64,000 nt of DNA from Pseudoneurospora amorphoporcata (lineage: Eukaryota > Ascomycota > Sordariomycetes > Sordariales > Sordariaceae), in the NCBI GenBank assembly GCA_033297205.1, contig MU859098.1:124001-188000 (forward strand), in the 5' to 3' direction. A program made the position numbers and the translations under genes. This document shows, piece by piece, positions 23,991 to 34,469 of this stretch. The notes under the pieces are model-generated. The model did no database searches. It saw nothing but the letters and a program-made list of their open reading frames with translations, and was not told the DNA's origin. The first letter of the stretch is position 1, and every line of letters begins with the position of its first letter.

Positions 23991-24841
23991 GAAAGAAAAA
24001 CATACCTTACTAGCTAAGTACGATTACGGCCAGCTTTCATTGCAAGCACGCAGTTTGCAAATTCGCAAAAGGGCATGGGGCATGGATGTCCCCCAGAATG
24101 GATGTGACCATTTCGAGTCGTCTTCGTCAATCTGTGGCAATGGACAGCAAGAAGGCACAAATGCATGCATGGCAATATGGCATGCATGTGCCCGCTGGCC
24201 TGGCCTGGCCGGGGGCAGCCGAAACAAGCGTTGCGGTTGCTTGCGGATCGAGCCGTCCGCCGCCGCCAGCAGCGCCCCAGTGCAGTTGGTCAAAGGCTGA
24301 AAGGTAGGTGCTGACTATGGCGAGGGCAAGTAATAAGATGGTTCCTTTGATTCTTTATTCGAGAGATTGTAGATAGCCTTGAGACTGTGTCGAAAAAGAA
24401 TTCCGTGATTAAGGTATAATCCATCCATTAACAGAAAACTACCAGTTAAGTTATGTCCAGTCGTGTAGCTAGTTGCCCGTCACAGCTTCTTTTATTCGCA
24501 ACTGTAAAGTCACGCCAAGCCTTGTGCTGTTGTGCAAAGCGTCAAAGATCCTGGGGCATGAATGGACAAGTAATAGGTAAGTATGAGGAGGACCGACCGA
24601 GGTCAAAACCTACCCAAGGCAAGGTAGTCAAATGTGAATCGGTGATGGATGGAACCGGGGAACGAAGAAAGATAGACAGACAGACAGACAGACAGGTTGA
24701 GAATTCGAGATGGAAGGAATCCGCGCGGACACCAAAACCGGGGTAAAACGAGGAGAAGAGGGGACAGAAGACTTCTCCCAGAAGGCGCGTCCGGAACCAG
24801 GCGTACGGGCGTAAGAATGGAAGCCACAATGCCGGGGCCCT

Positions 24842-24885
24842 CCGCGGTATGTACATATGTCCCCCGCGGTATGTACATATGTCCC
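24842..24885. repeat. Two perfect copies of a 22-bp palindrome-containing unit
   Basis: Two identical adjacent 22-bp units, each with CCGCGG followed by the palindrome TATGTACATA, and a third partial CCGCGG. The paired palindromes would suit a dimeric DNA-binding protein or cruciform, but no gene start is nearby. Confidence 0.9.
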
Positions 24886-25939
24886 CCGCGGTCGTGCGGA
24901 GTACCTAGGTACTAAATAGATGATTATTGCAGGAGATAGAAAATGGTAGTGTGGCCTCAGCGGTTGGCAAGGGACACTAACGATTCTCATCCAAGCGGAG
25001 GTATACCTAAGGTGGTTGCGGATGATCCCAACCACCCGTCAACCGTCACCCGTTTCATTTTCCAGTTGACAAGGCCCTCCAGCTGTCAACATAGTGTCTG
25101 CCGCATGGAATCGATCCCATATATCCTGCAGACTTGACTCTCAACGGCTGCCACTCTGTTGCCGTTTCTGTCAAAGTCCAATACCGGCCTCCAACTGCCG
25201 TCTTCCCAGTGCAAGTTCCCAACGTCTCCGACAGCGTCTGCCGCTGCCTACCGCCATCTTAGGTTATACCGTTGTTAGCCGCCCTCTCTGCCGAAACGGC
25301 GCCGTGGCTTCCCCCTTTGAAGGACTTGTGGTTGCATTATAACTACAAAATGACGAGCATCATGACTCGCGTTGCATAGTCGAGAACATCCACTGACTTG
25401 GGGTTGAGTGGGTTGAGGTGGGTTTAAACGTTAACAGGCTGGTGTTGCCTGTTGGCGGGGTGTTTCCGCAACCTTGAAGTGCCTGCCAAGTGGAGAGGGG
25501 GAAAAGTGGCTACAAAATATCGAAACCAGGGTATTTTCGTTAGAACGATTCGCTTAACATTTTCTGTAGCGCCTTGGAGCCACCCGGTCCTAAGCTTCTG
25601 TTTTTGGATGCAAGCGAACTTGTTCCCCCAATCCACGAACCACTTTCATGACCACAGATGGATGCACCGTGTCATGCTCAAAACCTCGGCCACCACCAAG
25701 ATGGAAATGGAAAACTCTTTGACATTTCACATACATTCTCTGTCAGCAACCCAATCCGATGGTCTGGCATTCTGTCACTCCTCCACCCAAGTCAAACCCA
25801 CGATTCAGACCCTGGACGCCGATCAGCCTTTATATTTATATATTTATATATAAATAACACCAGGCTTCCCTGACTTCCATCCAAGCCTCCCTCGTTTACA
25901 CCATACACATACCCTTCATCCTTCCCGATCAAATACACC

Positions 25940-28198
25940 ATGGCCTCACCACAAACAACAACAACAACATCCTCGTTCCCGGCCACCGTCAACGTGGACG
26001 ACGTGGTTTCGGACCCTGAGTCTCTCATCCGCCTCCTGCGCGCCTACGACCCTGCCTTTGATGGCGCACAGGCGGTGAGAGCCGCCTACGAGGATGCCTT
26101 TCGGCATCGTCAAGGTCAAGGGCGAGGACAGAATCACGGTGACATGATGGATATGGATATGCATGACAGCGAGGACCATGACCACCAAAGTCAAGCCACC
26201 ACCTTTGGTCGCCTCACGGGGAACGCCCTCGTTGACTGGGTTACCGCCCATGTCAACTCAGACACCTTGCTCTCGGTTGACGAGATGAACCAGTAAGGGC
26301 GCCTTGTCCTGGACGCCACAGTTTCTTCCACTGACACCAACACATAGGTACGCCGCCCTCGAACGGGTGCCCGGGCTTCTGCCACACCTGGAAGCCACCC
26401 TTTCCCAGCCTTCCATGCCCCCCATGTCCGATCTCAAACCGCCCAGCGATCCGTCAAAAGTCCCTCCCCTCAGCGATCAGGAGATCAGAGCGGCCACCCA
26501 GGAACTCATCCGATCAACCAGTCTCATCACTCGCCAGACCGAGGCCCTGCGCGAGCAGCAGGACCATCTTGACCGGCTCGTCGCCGAGCACAAGAGGCAT
26601 GTCCAAGCCAGGGCCGCCTTGGAGGTTCAGCAGCTCAAGGGGCTGGGGGAGCGGCAGAGGGAGTTGGTACAGTCGGTGAGTTCCTTTTTTTCCGTGAGGT
26701 CTGATGTCATTGAAGAAAAATCACGATCCATCTGATCGGAGATCCTAAGGGTCCTCCATGTCTTTTCATTATCTTCTGTCCATCGGTCATGTTTGACACT
26801 TAGCCTGACGACCGCTGACGGCTGAACAACCGACTAACCGAGTTAAACAGGTGGTGGAACTAGCCCTGTTCCTAGCCGACAAGGTTGACGAGCTAGAGGC
26901 CCAGAATGAAGACCGGAAAGCCGACGTGGAAACACTCGTCGATGGAATGTTTCACTCGGATGACCACGTTTTGTCTAGTCTTCAGAAACTAGGGGACCAG
27001 TTGAGTATGAGTAGGTCTTGTTCTTCTGGTGAGGAGGAGGCCAACAACAAGGCGGAGGAGGAAGACATGGTTAGGAGTTTGCGCGACGTTTGCGCTAGGT
27101 GAGTACTTGGCTTACTTGTCCTTGTCCTTGACCTGATACATCAGGGTCTGGTTCACAGCATGCATGGAAGCTAATATCTTTTGCTGTAAAACAGAATGAT
27201 CAAGTTCCACGTGGAAGGCATCAGAACGAGGTTGGATAGGATCTATCTCGAGACCCTTCATGCGGCGATAGAGTCTGGTGCTGGGACTGAGGGTGATGGT
27301 AGTACCGTCGTCACGGTGGAGGATGTTGCTTCTGTCCAGCGGGAACTGGAGGAACTTTACACCGAGATCCTTCCAGTCGGTCAGATGGCTATCGAACATC
27401 AGTTCTTGCGGCCTGCTCTTGATGATCTAGCAGCCAAGAACGGGCGCAGTCTGGAGCAGTCAACGCAAGCAGCTCACTATGTAAGTCCCCTGTACTCACC
27501 TCTCATACTCACAAAAGTCAAGCTAACACATGCAGATCGACGAATGTCTGGACTACCTCCTCGACCGCATCACCACCATCCGCGCCTGTCTCCAGGAGTA
27601 CCTCTCGCACCAACAGGCCGTCGCCGAGTTCGCCCAACTCACACGACCAGAACTCAACACCAACGGCCTTGTCCCCAAAGATCCAACGGACTCATCACAA
27701 CCCGGCGCACCCCAGGCGCACCATCGCCGACACTCCTCCTTCCCCCGCCAAATCCCGGCAGACTCCTTATCGCCCTCATTAAAATCCATCCTCCAAACCC
27801 TCGGCATTCCCATCCCTTCAGCCGATCCATCAACACAATCCCACCTTTCCGCCCTTCAATCATCCCTCGATAGCACCTTAGTCGACCGCCAACAAAAGCG
27901 CGACGACCTTGTTTCTGCAGCGCAATCATCCTTTGAAGACGCAGTTACACGTCATATAGGCGATGCAAAGGCTGCGCTGGCCATGTTGAGGGACTCGGTG
28001 TTGGCGGAAAGTCCATGGGGAGCGGTGAGGTTGGTTGATGAGGAGTTGGAGGGGGGTGTGGACGTTTTACGGCAGGAGCTGGGCGAGGTGGAGGGGTGGA
28101 GGGTGGGTGTGGAGGCGGGTGTCAAGGCCTCTAGTGATGATGAGAGGAGGGAACAATTCTTGAGGAAATGGGGTGAGGGCGGGATGGGGAGGTTGTGA
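25940..28198 (+). CDS. Coiled-coil protein, possible augmin subunit HAUS3
   Basis: Five exons (25940-26292, 26348-26675, 26851-27098, 27195-27480, 27536-28198) join in frame to 625 residues; every junction uses GTRAG-type donors and AG acceptors. The N-terminal part has LIRLLRAYDPAFDGAQ and then GNALVDWVTAHVNSDTLLSV with DEMNQYAALE, which resembles the short N-terminal motif of HAUS3 (a Trp-centred helix followed by a leucine-rich LSxxE helix). From about residue 150 onward there are long heptad-like stretches (LIRSTSLITRQTEALREQQ, VVELALFLADKVDELEAQNE, MIKFHVEGIRTRLDRIYLET), and the C-terminal half also looks helical. Augmin recruits gamma-tubulin to spindle microtubules. The assignment rests on a weak pattern match from memory and on overall architecture, so it is tentative; another coiled-coil protein of the spindle or cytoskeleton is possible. 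The gene structure itself is well supported. Confidence 0.75.
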
Positions 28199-28870
28199 TG
28201 GATTGGCCCGGGTTTGGAGTTGAAAGGAAAGAGAAAGTGGTGATGCTGCTATGATGGATGTCCCTGATGAGTACGAGTACGAGTACCATGTTCATGGTAA
28301 TGACGCCTGCCCGCAATGACAGCGATAGGGCTGTGTATAGCTGATACGTTAATAGACGAATGATAGAACCACCACCCCGCAGACATCAAGTCCCTTGTCG
28401 TCCCCGCCATGACGCTAATATGGAACGTCAAAAAGAAGGTTATCGGCCTAGCTAGCAGCCCAGAGAAACCACAAGGATCCCGGCACTTGCAAGCATCTGG
28501 GCGTCGGTAGGCCAAGATGATCACACCAGAAGGCCAATATCAACATATGCTTCATGGTTAGTTTTGTGGTTGTTCAATTGTCCATATTAGTAGCTGTGCC
28601 TGTGGTGGTGGAGCCACACCCGCCAAGTGCCGAGGGTGATGATATCACCGTTGCTTCATCATGTTCTGTTCCTGCTGTTCCACACGCCTTACCGGCACAT
28701 GATATTCTAGGGGTTTGTTCCTGCGAAGATATATCTACATATACCGATCCATTTTTGATGATTTGCCATTAGATAACCATTACATATCCGAAATACCTAC
28801 TATCATCCTACGACTTGCCCTATTAACAACCTCCTCAACTAGGTACACAACATCCAACCAAACGACAAAC
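28199..28870. other. Intergenic region
   Basis: About 670 bases holding the 3' flank of the coiled-coil gene and the leader of the small gene at 28871. Nothing coding is recognised. Confidence 0.6.
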
Positions 28871-29543
28871 ATGGACTCCCTCAAGAAGGCGCTCAACAAG
28901 GGCTTTGACAAGGCCACTAACGTTAACAACGAGCGTATGTTTTCCCCTCGTTTCTCGTTTCTTTCTGTTGACGTTTTCCCTCGTATCCGTGCCCTTCTTC
29001 CCCTCCCGAGTCTAACCTCCTCCGTTACATATCCCCCTCTCCCATTATCATCATGATAGTCCCATCCCTCTCCAATCGCACCACTCCCACCAGACATTCC
29101 CGTCCATCTATCTATCTCCTTCCACTTTTTCAAACTCCAGCCTCTATTCTACAACCTTACTTCCAAAACCCATCATCACAGCCAGCCACTCAACCATCTC
29201 ACTTCCACTTTTCCCCTTGTCGCGAACATCCAAACAAACAAACCGAGCAAAGAAAGCACAACCGAGCGACCGTCTACAAGACTACCTTAGAAAGGAGACT
29301 GACAAAGTCACAAAAATGGACGCAATAGCCCAAGTCCTCAACAAATCCTCCTCCCGTGACCACCACGCCCTCAACGACCGCCGCTCCTCCTCCTTGACGG
29401 GCGGGACGGGCGGGACGGGGACGGGGACCGATCACCATCTTGACATGGAGAAGCCGCACGTCGCGCACGATCCCAGCAGGAGTGCGGGGACTACGGGGGC
29501 TTTGGGGGTTGGCACTAGCGGTACGAATCCTGCTTCTAGATAA
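28871..29543 (+). CDS. Small hydrophilic protein of unknown function (two exons)
   Basis: Exon 1 (28871-28934) encodes MDSLKKALNKGFDKATNVN and ends at a GTATGT donor in phase 1. The last exon, in frame to the stop at 29543, encodes RLQDYLRKETDKVTKMDAIA, QVLNKSSSRDHHALNDRR and a Gly/Thr-rich tail. Two acceptors keep the frame: before 29182 (CACAG, about 141 residues) or before 29248 (CGAG, about 119 residues); I cannot decide between them. The protein is small, charged and Gly/Ser-rich, like many fungal stress- or conidiation-associated hydrophilic proteins, but I recognise no family. The unusually long intron (about 250-310 nt) for so short a gene suggests that a further small exon may be missed. 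Confidence 0.55.
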
Positions 29544-29705
29544 GCAATAAAGCACTGAGCGTTGCGTTGGATTGCGTTGCATGATTTTACTTCGACCGAA
29601 CGAGCGTGCGGGCGGGCGAGCGGGCGGGCGAGCGATGCGTGCGGGCGATAGCTTTCAGCGAAATACATACATGATTTTGAGCAGCAAGCGGTGCGAGTTG
29701 AGTGG

Positions 29706-29750
29706 TTTGGGTGTTTGGGTGTTTGGGTGTTTGGGTGTTTGGGTGTTTGG
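29706..29750. repeat. Tandem TTTGGGTG repeat
   Basis: Five to six copies of an 8-bp T/G unit just downstream of the small gene. It is G-rich but is not the fungal telomere repeat. Confidence 0.9.
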
Positions 29751-29947
29751 TGTTGGGTGTTTTGGATTGGAGATTTTGGATGGGAGATTTGATCAATGTA
29801 ATGCGTGGGAGGAGATCTGGAATGAGAATGAGAGACGGACGGATGGATGGTTATTTCCTTCGTATCGATGTTTTTTTTGAACAAATGATACCTACATATG
29901 TACCTTGGTTTTACTTTGGGATGTTTGGATTTGCTTTTGGCGCCCTG

Positions 29948-30297
29948 CTTCTGGTTTCCTGCTTCCTGCTTCTGGTTTCTGGCTTCTGGCTTCTGGCTTC
30001 TGGTTTCCTGCTTCCTGCTTCCTGCTTCCTGCTTCCTGCTTCCTGCTTCCTGCTTCCTGCTTCCTGCTTCCTGCTTCCTGCTTCCTGCTTCCTGCTTCCT
30101 GCTTCCTNNNNNNNNNNNNNNNNNNNNNNNNNNNNNNNNNNNNNNNNNNNNNNNNNNNNNNNNNNNNNNNNNNNNNNNNNNNNNNNNNNNNNNNNNNNNN
30201 NCGTACTGCTTCTGGCTTCTGGCTTCTGGTTTCCTGCTTCCTGCTTCTGGTTTCTGGCTTCCTGCTTCTGGATTCTTTCTTCCTGCTTCCTGCTTCC

Positions 30298-30300
<3 letters not shown>
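29948..30300. repeat. Heptanucleotide TTCCTGC tandem array containing an assembly gap
   Basis: A long array of CTTCCTG units mixed with a TTCTGGC/TTCTGGT variant on both sides of a 94-base N run. Both ends of the gap read the same repeat, so the gap lies inside the array and its true length is unknown. It is translatable in all plus-strand frames, giving artefactual Cys/Leu/Ala-rich open frames. Confidence 0.95.
30108..30201. other. Assembly gap (94 N)
   Basis: Ninety-four N characters within a heptanucleotide repeat array. Confidence 1.

Positions 30301-30301
<1 letters not shown>

Positions 30302-30387
<86 letters not shown>
30302..30387. repeat. Poly-T tract of about 86 bases
   Basis: An almost pure T run (interrupted by AATTA at about 30333-30337) abutting the heptanucleotide array and, on its other side, the left arm of an inverted repeat. 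Confidence 0.95.
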
Positions 30388-30499
30388 CGCGGAAGGGAAG
30401 AGAAATTATTCGTGACCAGAAGGAAAAGAAAAAGAAAGGCCAGCCAGCTCAGAGTGGATCACGTTCAATAGGAGGGGAGCGGGAAGCGGGAACTGTAGG

Positions 30500-30780
30500 A
30501 CGTCAGGCTCGGAAAAACCTCGTTTGCGAGAATTCTTATCTCGAACAACTAATTCGGCGTGACCACCTACCCCTAAAGGTCCTCAAGATAAACGCCTTTC
30601 TTGTTAGCCAATGGGAATGCCCCTTGGGAAAGCTGTAGCTGACAAGATAGGAGGACTCGACAACGGTGCCTTGCATGAAGGGGATATCCAGTGCGTGCAG
30701 AAAGTCAAGACGGCAAACTTTCGAAAAGTGCCCCCTGAAAAGTGCCCCCTCGTGACCATTCATTCATGCCACCCTCCCGG
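30500..30780 (+). repeat. Left arm of a diverged inverted repeat
   Basis: Matches the reverse complement of about 33605-33885. Shared blocks include GAGGTCCTCAAGATAAAC-like sequence (30578-30593), GTGACCAC before it, and AAACTTTCGAAAAGTGCCCC (30716-30735). This arm carries an internal 14-bp duplication (GAAAAGTGCCCCCT twice) that the other arm lacks. The arms enclose the Myb-like gene at 31858-32850. It could be remnants of one mobile element inserted twice; no coding sequence is visible. Confidence 0.7.
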
Positions 30781-31857
30781 GTCAATACCCCCCACGATAC
30801 ATGCCACACTAGACCAATGACGACTGCACTCGAAGGGATTTGAAGTGAGAAAGGTAAGGCCAGGTACGATACCAACACTGGCGCCACTACGCTGGATTGG
30901 TTCCAAAATGATTGCACCCAAAATGGTAATGTTTGGCCAAAAAAAAATCAATATCCTGCCGGCGAAGCATCTCTGTATGTAGGTACCTATTGAATTTTCC
31001 TGTGGTTTCTGCCTGGCCCTGGAAACGACGATGGCAGGCAGAAACAGTGACAGGCATAACTGTGGAGAAAGCTGTTTTGTGTTGTTGCCTAGGTATATAG
31101 TAGGTAGGTATATGAATGAAATTTCATCCGACCTCCGGTCATAGTAAACTCATAGATTTTTTTCTTGTTGAACGCTCAATTACCTCGAAGATTTTTTTGC
31201 TACAAAACGTGACAAAACAAACAGGACGTTGATGACAGCCACTAAGCTTTTCAAGGTTGTAGAGGGATGATAAGGGAAACACTCCAAAAGTACCTAGGAA
31301 ATGTCCATCAACTAGAATAAAGACCGCCATTGATGAAAGTACCTGCACCCAGTTCCCAGTGACCAAGGAATACGCAGAGTTGAAGATCAATTCGAGTGCG
31401 CCAAACAAATAGCCTATAAGTAACTGCCCGACGATGCCCATTTCCATTCCTCTCGAACGCCTTCCTGTATAGCCAAGAGCCCTTAATGAAAGTATGGAAC
31501 ATCTGTTAATGCGACTCTGACTGGACCGCTCATCCAACGTCCTGGACACCTATTCTAACCTACAACCAAGGCAACCGAACTCCAAATGTGCAAAATCACA
31601 CCCAAAGAAGCAGAAGAAGCGCAAGATGGGAGAGAGACAGGAAAGGTCTTCGAGAATAGCGTAGTATATAATTGTATGTAAAGAAAAGGGTCGGTCATCT
31701 AGATTCGGGGGTCCAATCTGTCAATGCACGGACGGAATGCGTTAGTGCCTACCTCTAGACAAATTCACTTTGCAACAGAAAAAGAATATTGAAAGGAAGA
31801 GATGAAGACATATCACCTACCTCTTAATCGCTCAGAGTGACCGTAGCGCTACCATTA
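30781..31857. other. Intergenic DNA between the left repeat arm and the first Myb-like gene
   Basis: A 136-codon minus-strand open frame (31549-31139) encodes two hydrophobic stretches but shows no family feature and no supporting exon, so it is not called. Otherwise nothing is recognised. Confidence 0.4.
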
Positions 31858-32850
31858 TCAAATAAAGGCAGCAGCATCTTCCTCGGTCTCACCCTGCTCC
31901 TGACCCTCCAAGGTGCCCTCCAAGGTGCCCTCCATGGTGGTACCATTACCGGCGGCGTCACCGGAGTCACCGACAGTAGCACCAGCGGGGTCAAGGCCAA
32001 AGAGAGGAGGAGAACCCAGCTTCGAGAACGAGGAACCAACCATGACCATCTGGGCATCAGCAGCTGCAACAGCATTCTTAGCAGCAGCGATGACCTCACC
32101 AGCTAGAATATCCGCCTTCTCAACAGCCGCGAAGCCCTCACCAGCTGCAATAGCCTGCTCACCAGCTTGAACGGCCTGCTTAGCAGCAGAAACAGCAGCC
32201 TTGGCCTCAAAAGCCCTAGCTTGGGCAGCGGCAACAGTGGCCGCAGCCTCACGCCTCTGTTTGGCGGTCATGCGCGGTGGCTTGCGCGCAGAGGCAGGCT
32301 TCTTCTTAGCCGGAGTGTCGTCAGAAGAATTGGCCTCGGCAGCGTTGCGCTTCTTACCCGAGGCGGTGGTGGTGTATGTAGACTTCGACGGGGTGTCAGG
32401 CTGCTCGTTGTCGGCGAAGGTGTCGGTCATGGTGAGGTTGGCCATGCCGGGCGTAGAGGTAGTTGTGCCCTCGTCGGCGGCGGCGGCGGCGGGCTTCTTC
32501 TTCCTGGAGACGGGGGTCTTCTTGACGGGAGTCTCCACGGCAGTAGTATCGCCTTCAGCAACACCAGAGCCACCGTTGCTATCACCAGAAGCGGCACTAC
32601 CGGCGACAGTGGTGGTGGGCTTCGTGCCCTTGGGATCGGGAAGATTGTACTTTTTGCGGAAGTTGCGATACATCACCATGAAGGATCTGCGGTCCTTCAT
32701 GCCCGACGACTTGGCGGCACGGCCCCAGTCGGCTTCGAGGGGCGCCACGAGGTTTTCCATGATTGCGAAAAGGATTTTAAGGTCGCTTTCGGTGGGCCTT
32801 TGGCCATGGATGGTGACGCTAATGTCGAGTTCACCGGGTTTGGCGGGCAT
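31858..32850 (-). CDS. Myb/SANT-like nuclear protein, paralogue of 34470-35315
   Basis: A single-exon frame of 330 residues. Residues 21-68 read as a short Myb/SANT-like domain: LKILFAIMENL, then ADWGRAAKSSGMKD, then YRNFRKKY, with the tryptophan of helix 2 and a basic third helix. The rest is low-complexity: Thr/Ser/Lys stretches with TPVSRKKKPAAA, a KKKPASARKPPRMTAKQRRE segment that looks like a nuclear localisation signal, and a long Ala-rich helix. Segments TPSK, a KRNAAE/KRSAEE-type block and TPAKKKPA recur in the same order in the plus-strand gene at 34470, so the two are paralogues arranged head to head 1.6 kb apart. DNA binding is inferred from the domain; the target is unknown. A 5' UTR intron is likely upstream of the ATG. 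Confidence 0.75.
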   Translation of the reverse strand: MPAKPGELDISVTIHGQRPTESDLKILFAIMENLVAPLEADWGRAAKSSGMKDRRSFMVMYRNFRKKYNLPDPKGTKPTTTVAGSAASGDSNGGSGVAEGDTTAVETPVKKTPVSRKKKPAAAAADEGTTTSTPGMANLTMTDTFADNEQPDTPSKSTYTTTASGKKRNAAEANSSDDTPAKKKPASARKPPRMTAKQRREAAATVAAAQARAFEAKAAVSAAKQAVQAGEQAIAAGEGFAAVEKADILAGEVIAAAKNAVAAADAQMVMVGSSFSKLGSPPLFGLDPAGATVGDSGDAAGNGTTMEGTLEGTLEGQEQGETEEDAAAFI

Positions 32851-34469
32851 GGTTGCTGGATTATTGGCGTTCGAGTTGTCTAGCGCTCAGAGAGAACTTG
32901 TTAGAAGGCACCTAAGACAATCCTGCCGCAAGAAGGACTGAGAGGTCAAGGTAAGTGGCCACATGGGTAGAGCCAGTAGAGAGGAGAACATAGTGTACTC
33001 ACAAGATCAGGAAGTTATTGGCGAGTGTCTTAGCAGAGCAAGACCGAGAATAAGCCCGAAGCCGTTGAACGCTGAAGCGAGAATTGTAATTTTTGGGTGA
33101 CAAAGATAAAGTTTCCCGTAAGCGAGGCGGAGGAAACAAAAGAATCAACAGCCCAAGCACAAGTGGAGGTAGAGGCTAAGCGTGGACCGTAACTGGATCA
33201 GTATGAGGGGAGCTACAATAAAACCAAATGTCACGCTTGGGTAGTGTGCAATGGGCACCTAGAGCACCGGCTTGTACCAACTCGCCAATCCTAGCAAGAA
33301 CAAGAGGTATTCCTCCGAGCATTCCCTGGTCACAGTCCTGTCCAGGAACAACCGAATACCAGCTATAACTAGCTTCCAGCCCTTCAAATCCGGTACCGGG
33401 TACCAAGTGTCCCACCCCAAGGACCGGCACTAGACTGCTATTCCGGCAGGGTATAGACTTTGCCTCCAGCTTCAAACGCAATCCCTCTGGGAGTGGACCT
33501 GAGGTACCGCGGTGCCTGGCTTATCTTTGTTACTTGGAGTGCCGGCCGTGGAGTACGCCATCCTCGGGCCGGTGTAGAAGTTCTTGGCCCCGGCCGCGGC
33601 GGGAGGGGGCACCAATGGATGATCACGAGGGGCACTTTTCGAAAGTTTGTCGTCTGAACTTGACTAGCCGAAGGCTTTCCCGCAGGAACTGATTGCCTCT
33701 ATCCTGCAAGATACCGTGCAAGTATCCTCCTATATCTTGCGACTCCTCCGGATACCTAAGGCTTTCCTACTGGCCAACAAGGGGAAGTTTATCTTGAGGA
33801 CCTCTAAGGGTAGGTGACTAAGTGGTCACACGGCTATTGTTCGAGGAGAGGGTTGTCGCAGGCAAAGCTTTCCCGGCTGTGACGTCTTGGTTTTTCCGCC
33901 TCCCATTGGCAACAGATCCACCCCCGGTCCCAGACTTCCACCACTTGGCCGTTCTTCCGTTGTCTTCCTCCTCGTCAAGGCACTCTTCTTCCTCCAAGCA
34001 ACAACTTGTGAGCAGCTTCGTCATCAGTCACCACTCGCTGCCTTCAGTCAAGCCTTGCTTTGAGCGCAACACTTCGCCAACACTTTCTTTTTCTTGTTAC
34101 TTTCTCGCCTTCTCCTCCATCAGGATTGCCCGCCTTGATATTTCCCTCGCGCATATTCCCTTCCGGTTTCGGTATGTATTGACGCCTTGATTCTGCCTTC
34201 AGGCAATGACTGACAGTGCTTCCTCCGACGGTCATAGGATCACGTCAGGATCAAGATTGCCGCCGCTCCGACCAACTGTCGCGTACGATCATTGTAGGAA
34301 AGTTACCTCTGCCACTCAAGCGTAAGTTGCTAATTCTGAGTTGGATCTCAATGGCATCACCTTTCTTTACTCGCGCCCATTTCCTTCCATCACCTTGTTA
34401 CTCGCCAATTCCTGCACAAGAGACTAACACTTCCCCGCCACCAGAACTCCATCAGGAACTCAAGTCAAG
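32851..34469. other. Shared upstream region of the divergent Myb-like pair
   Basis: About 1.6 kb between two divergently transcribed paralogues. It contains the right arm of the inverted repeat (33605-33885). Before 34470 there is a probable 5' UTR intron at about 34322-34444 (GTAAGT...CCAG). No gene is recognised between them. Confidence 0.5.
33605..33885 (-). repeat. Right arm of the diverged inverted repeat
   Basis: The reverse complement aligns with 30500-30780 over most of its length, with gaps. It lies between the two paralogous Myb-like genes. Confidence 0.7.

Larger units (their letters stand above)
20524..25939. other. 5.4-kb gene-free stretch
   Basis: I find no gene here on either strand. 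The open frames of 90-285 codons that exist overlap one another, lack recognisable domains and are rich in Ser/Pro/Arg. The region holds several tandem repeats (listed), a (CGC)n-type run near 23440-23462, GACA repeats near 24674-24693 and GGTC repeats near 23771-23786. Small RNA genes or regulatory DNA cannot be excluded by eye. Confidence 0.5.

Noticed and set aside
29706..29750. Possible interstitial telomere repeat
   Set aside because: The unit is TTTGGGTG, not TTAGGG; it is a local 8-bp tandem repeat.
29898..30638. Leu/Ala/Cys-rich open frames across the N gap
   Set aside because: Products of the TTCCTGC array and the N run; all three plus frames are open for the same reason.
31139..31549. 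136-codon minus-strand frame with two hydrophobic segments
   Set aside because: No family features, no splice partners and similar-sized frames overlap it; hydrophobicity alone is not enough.
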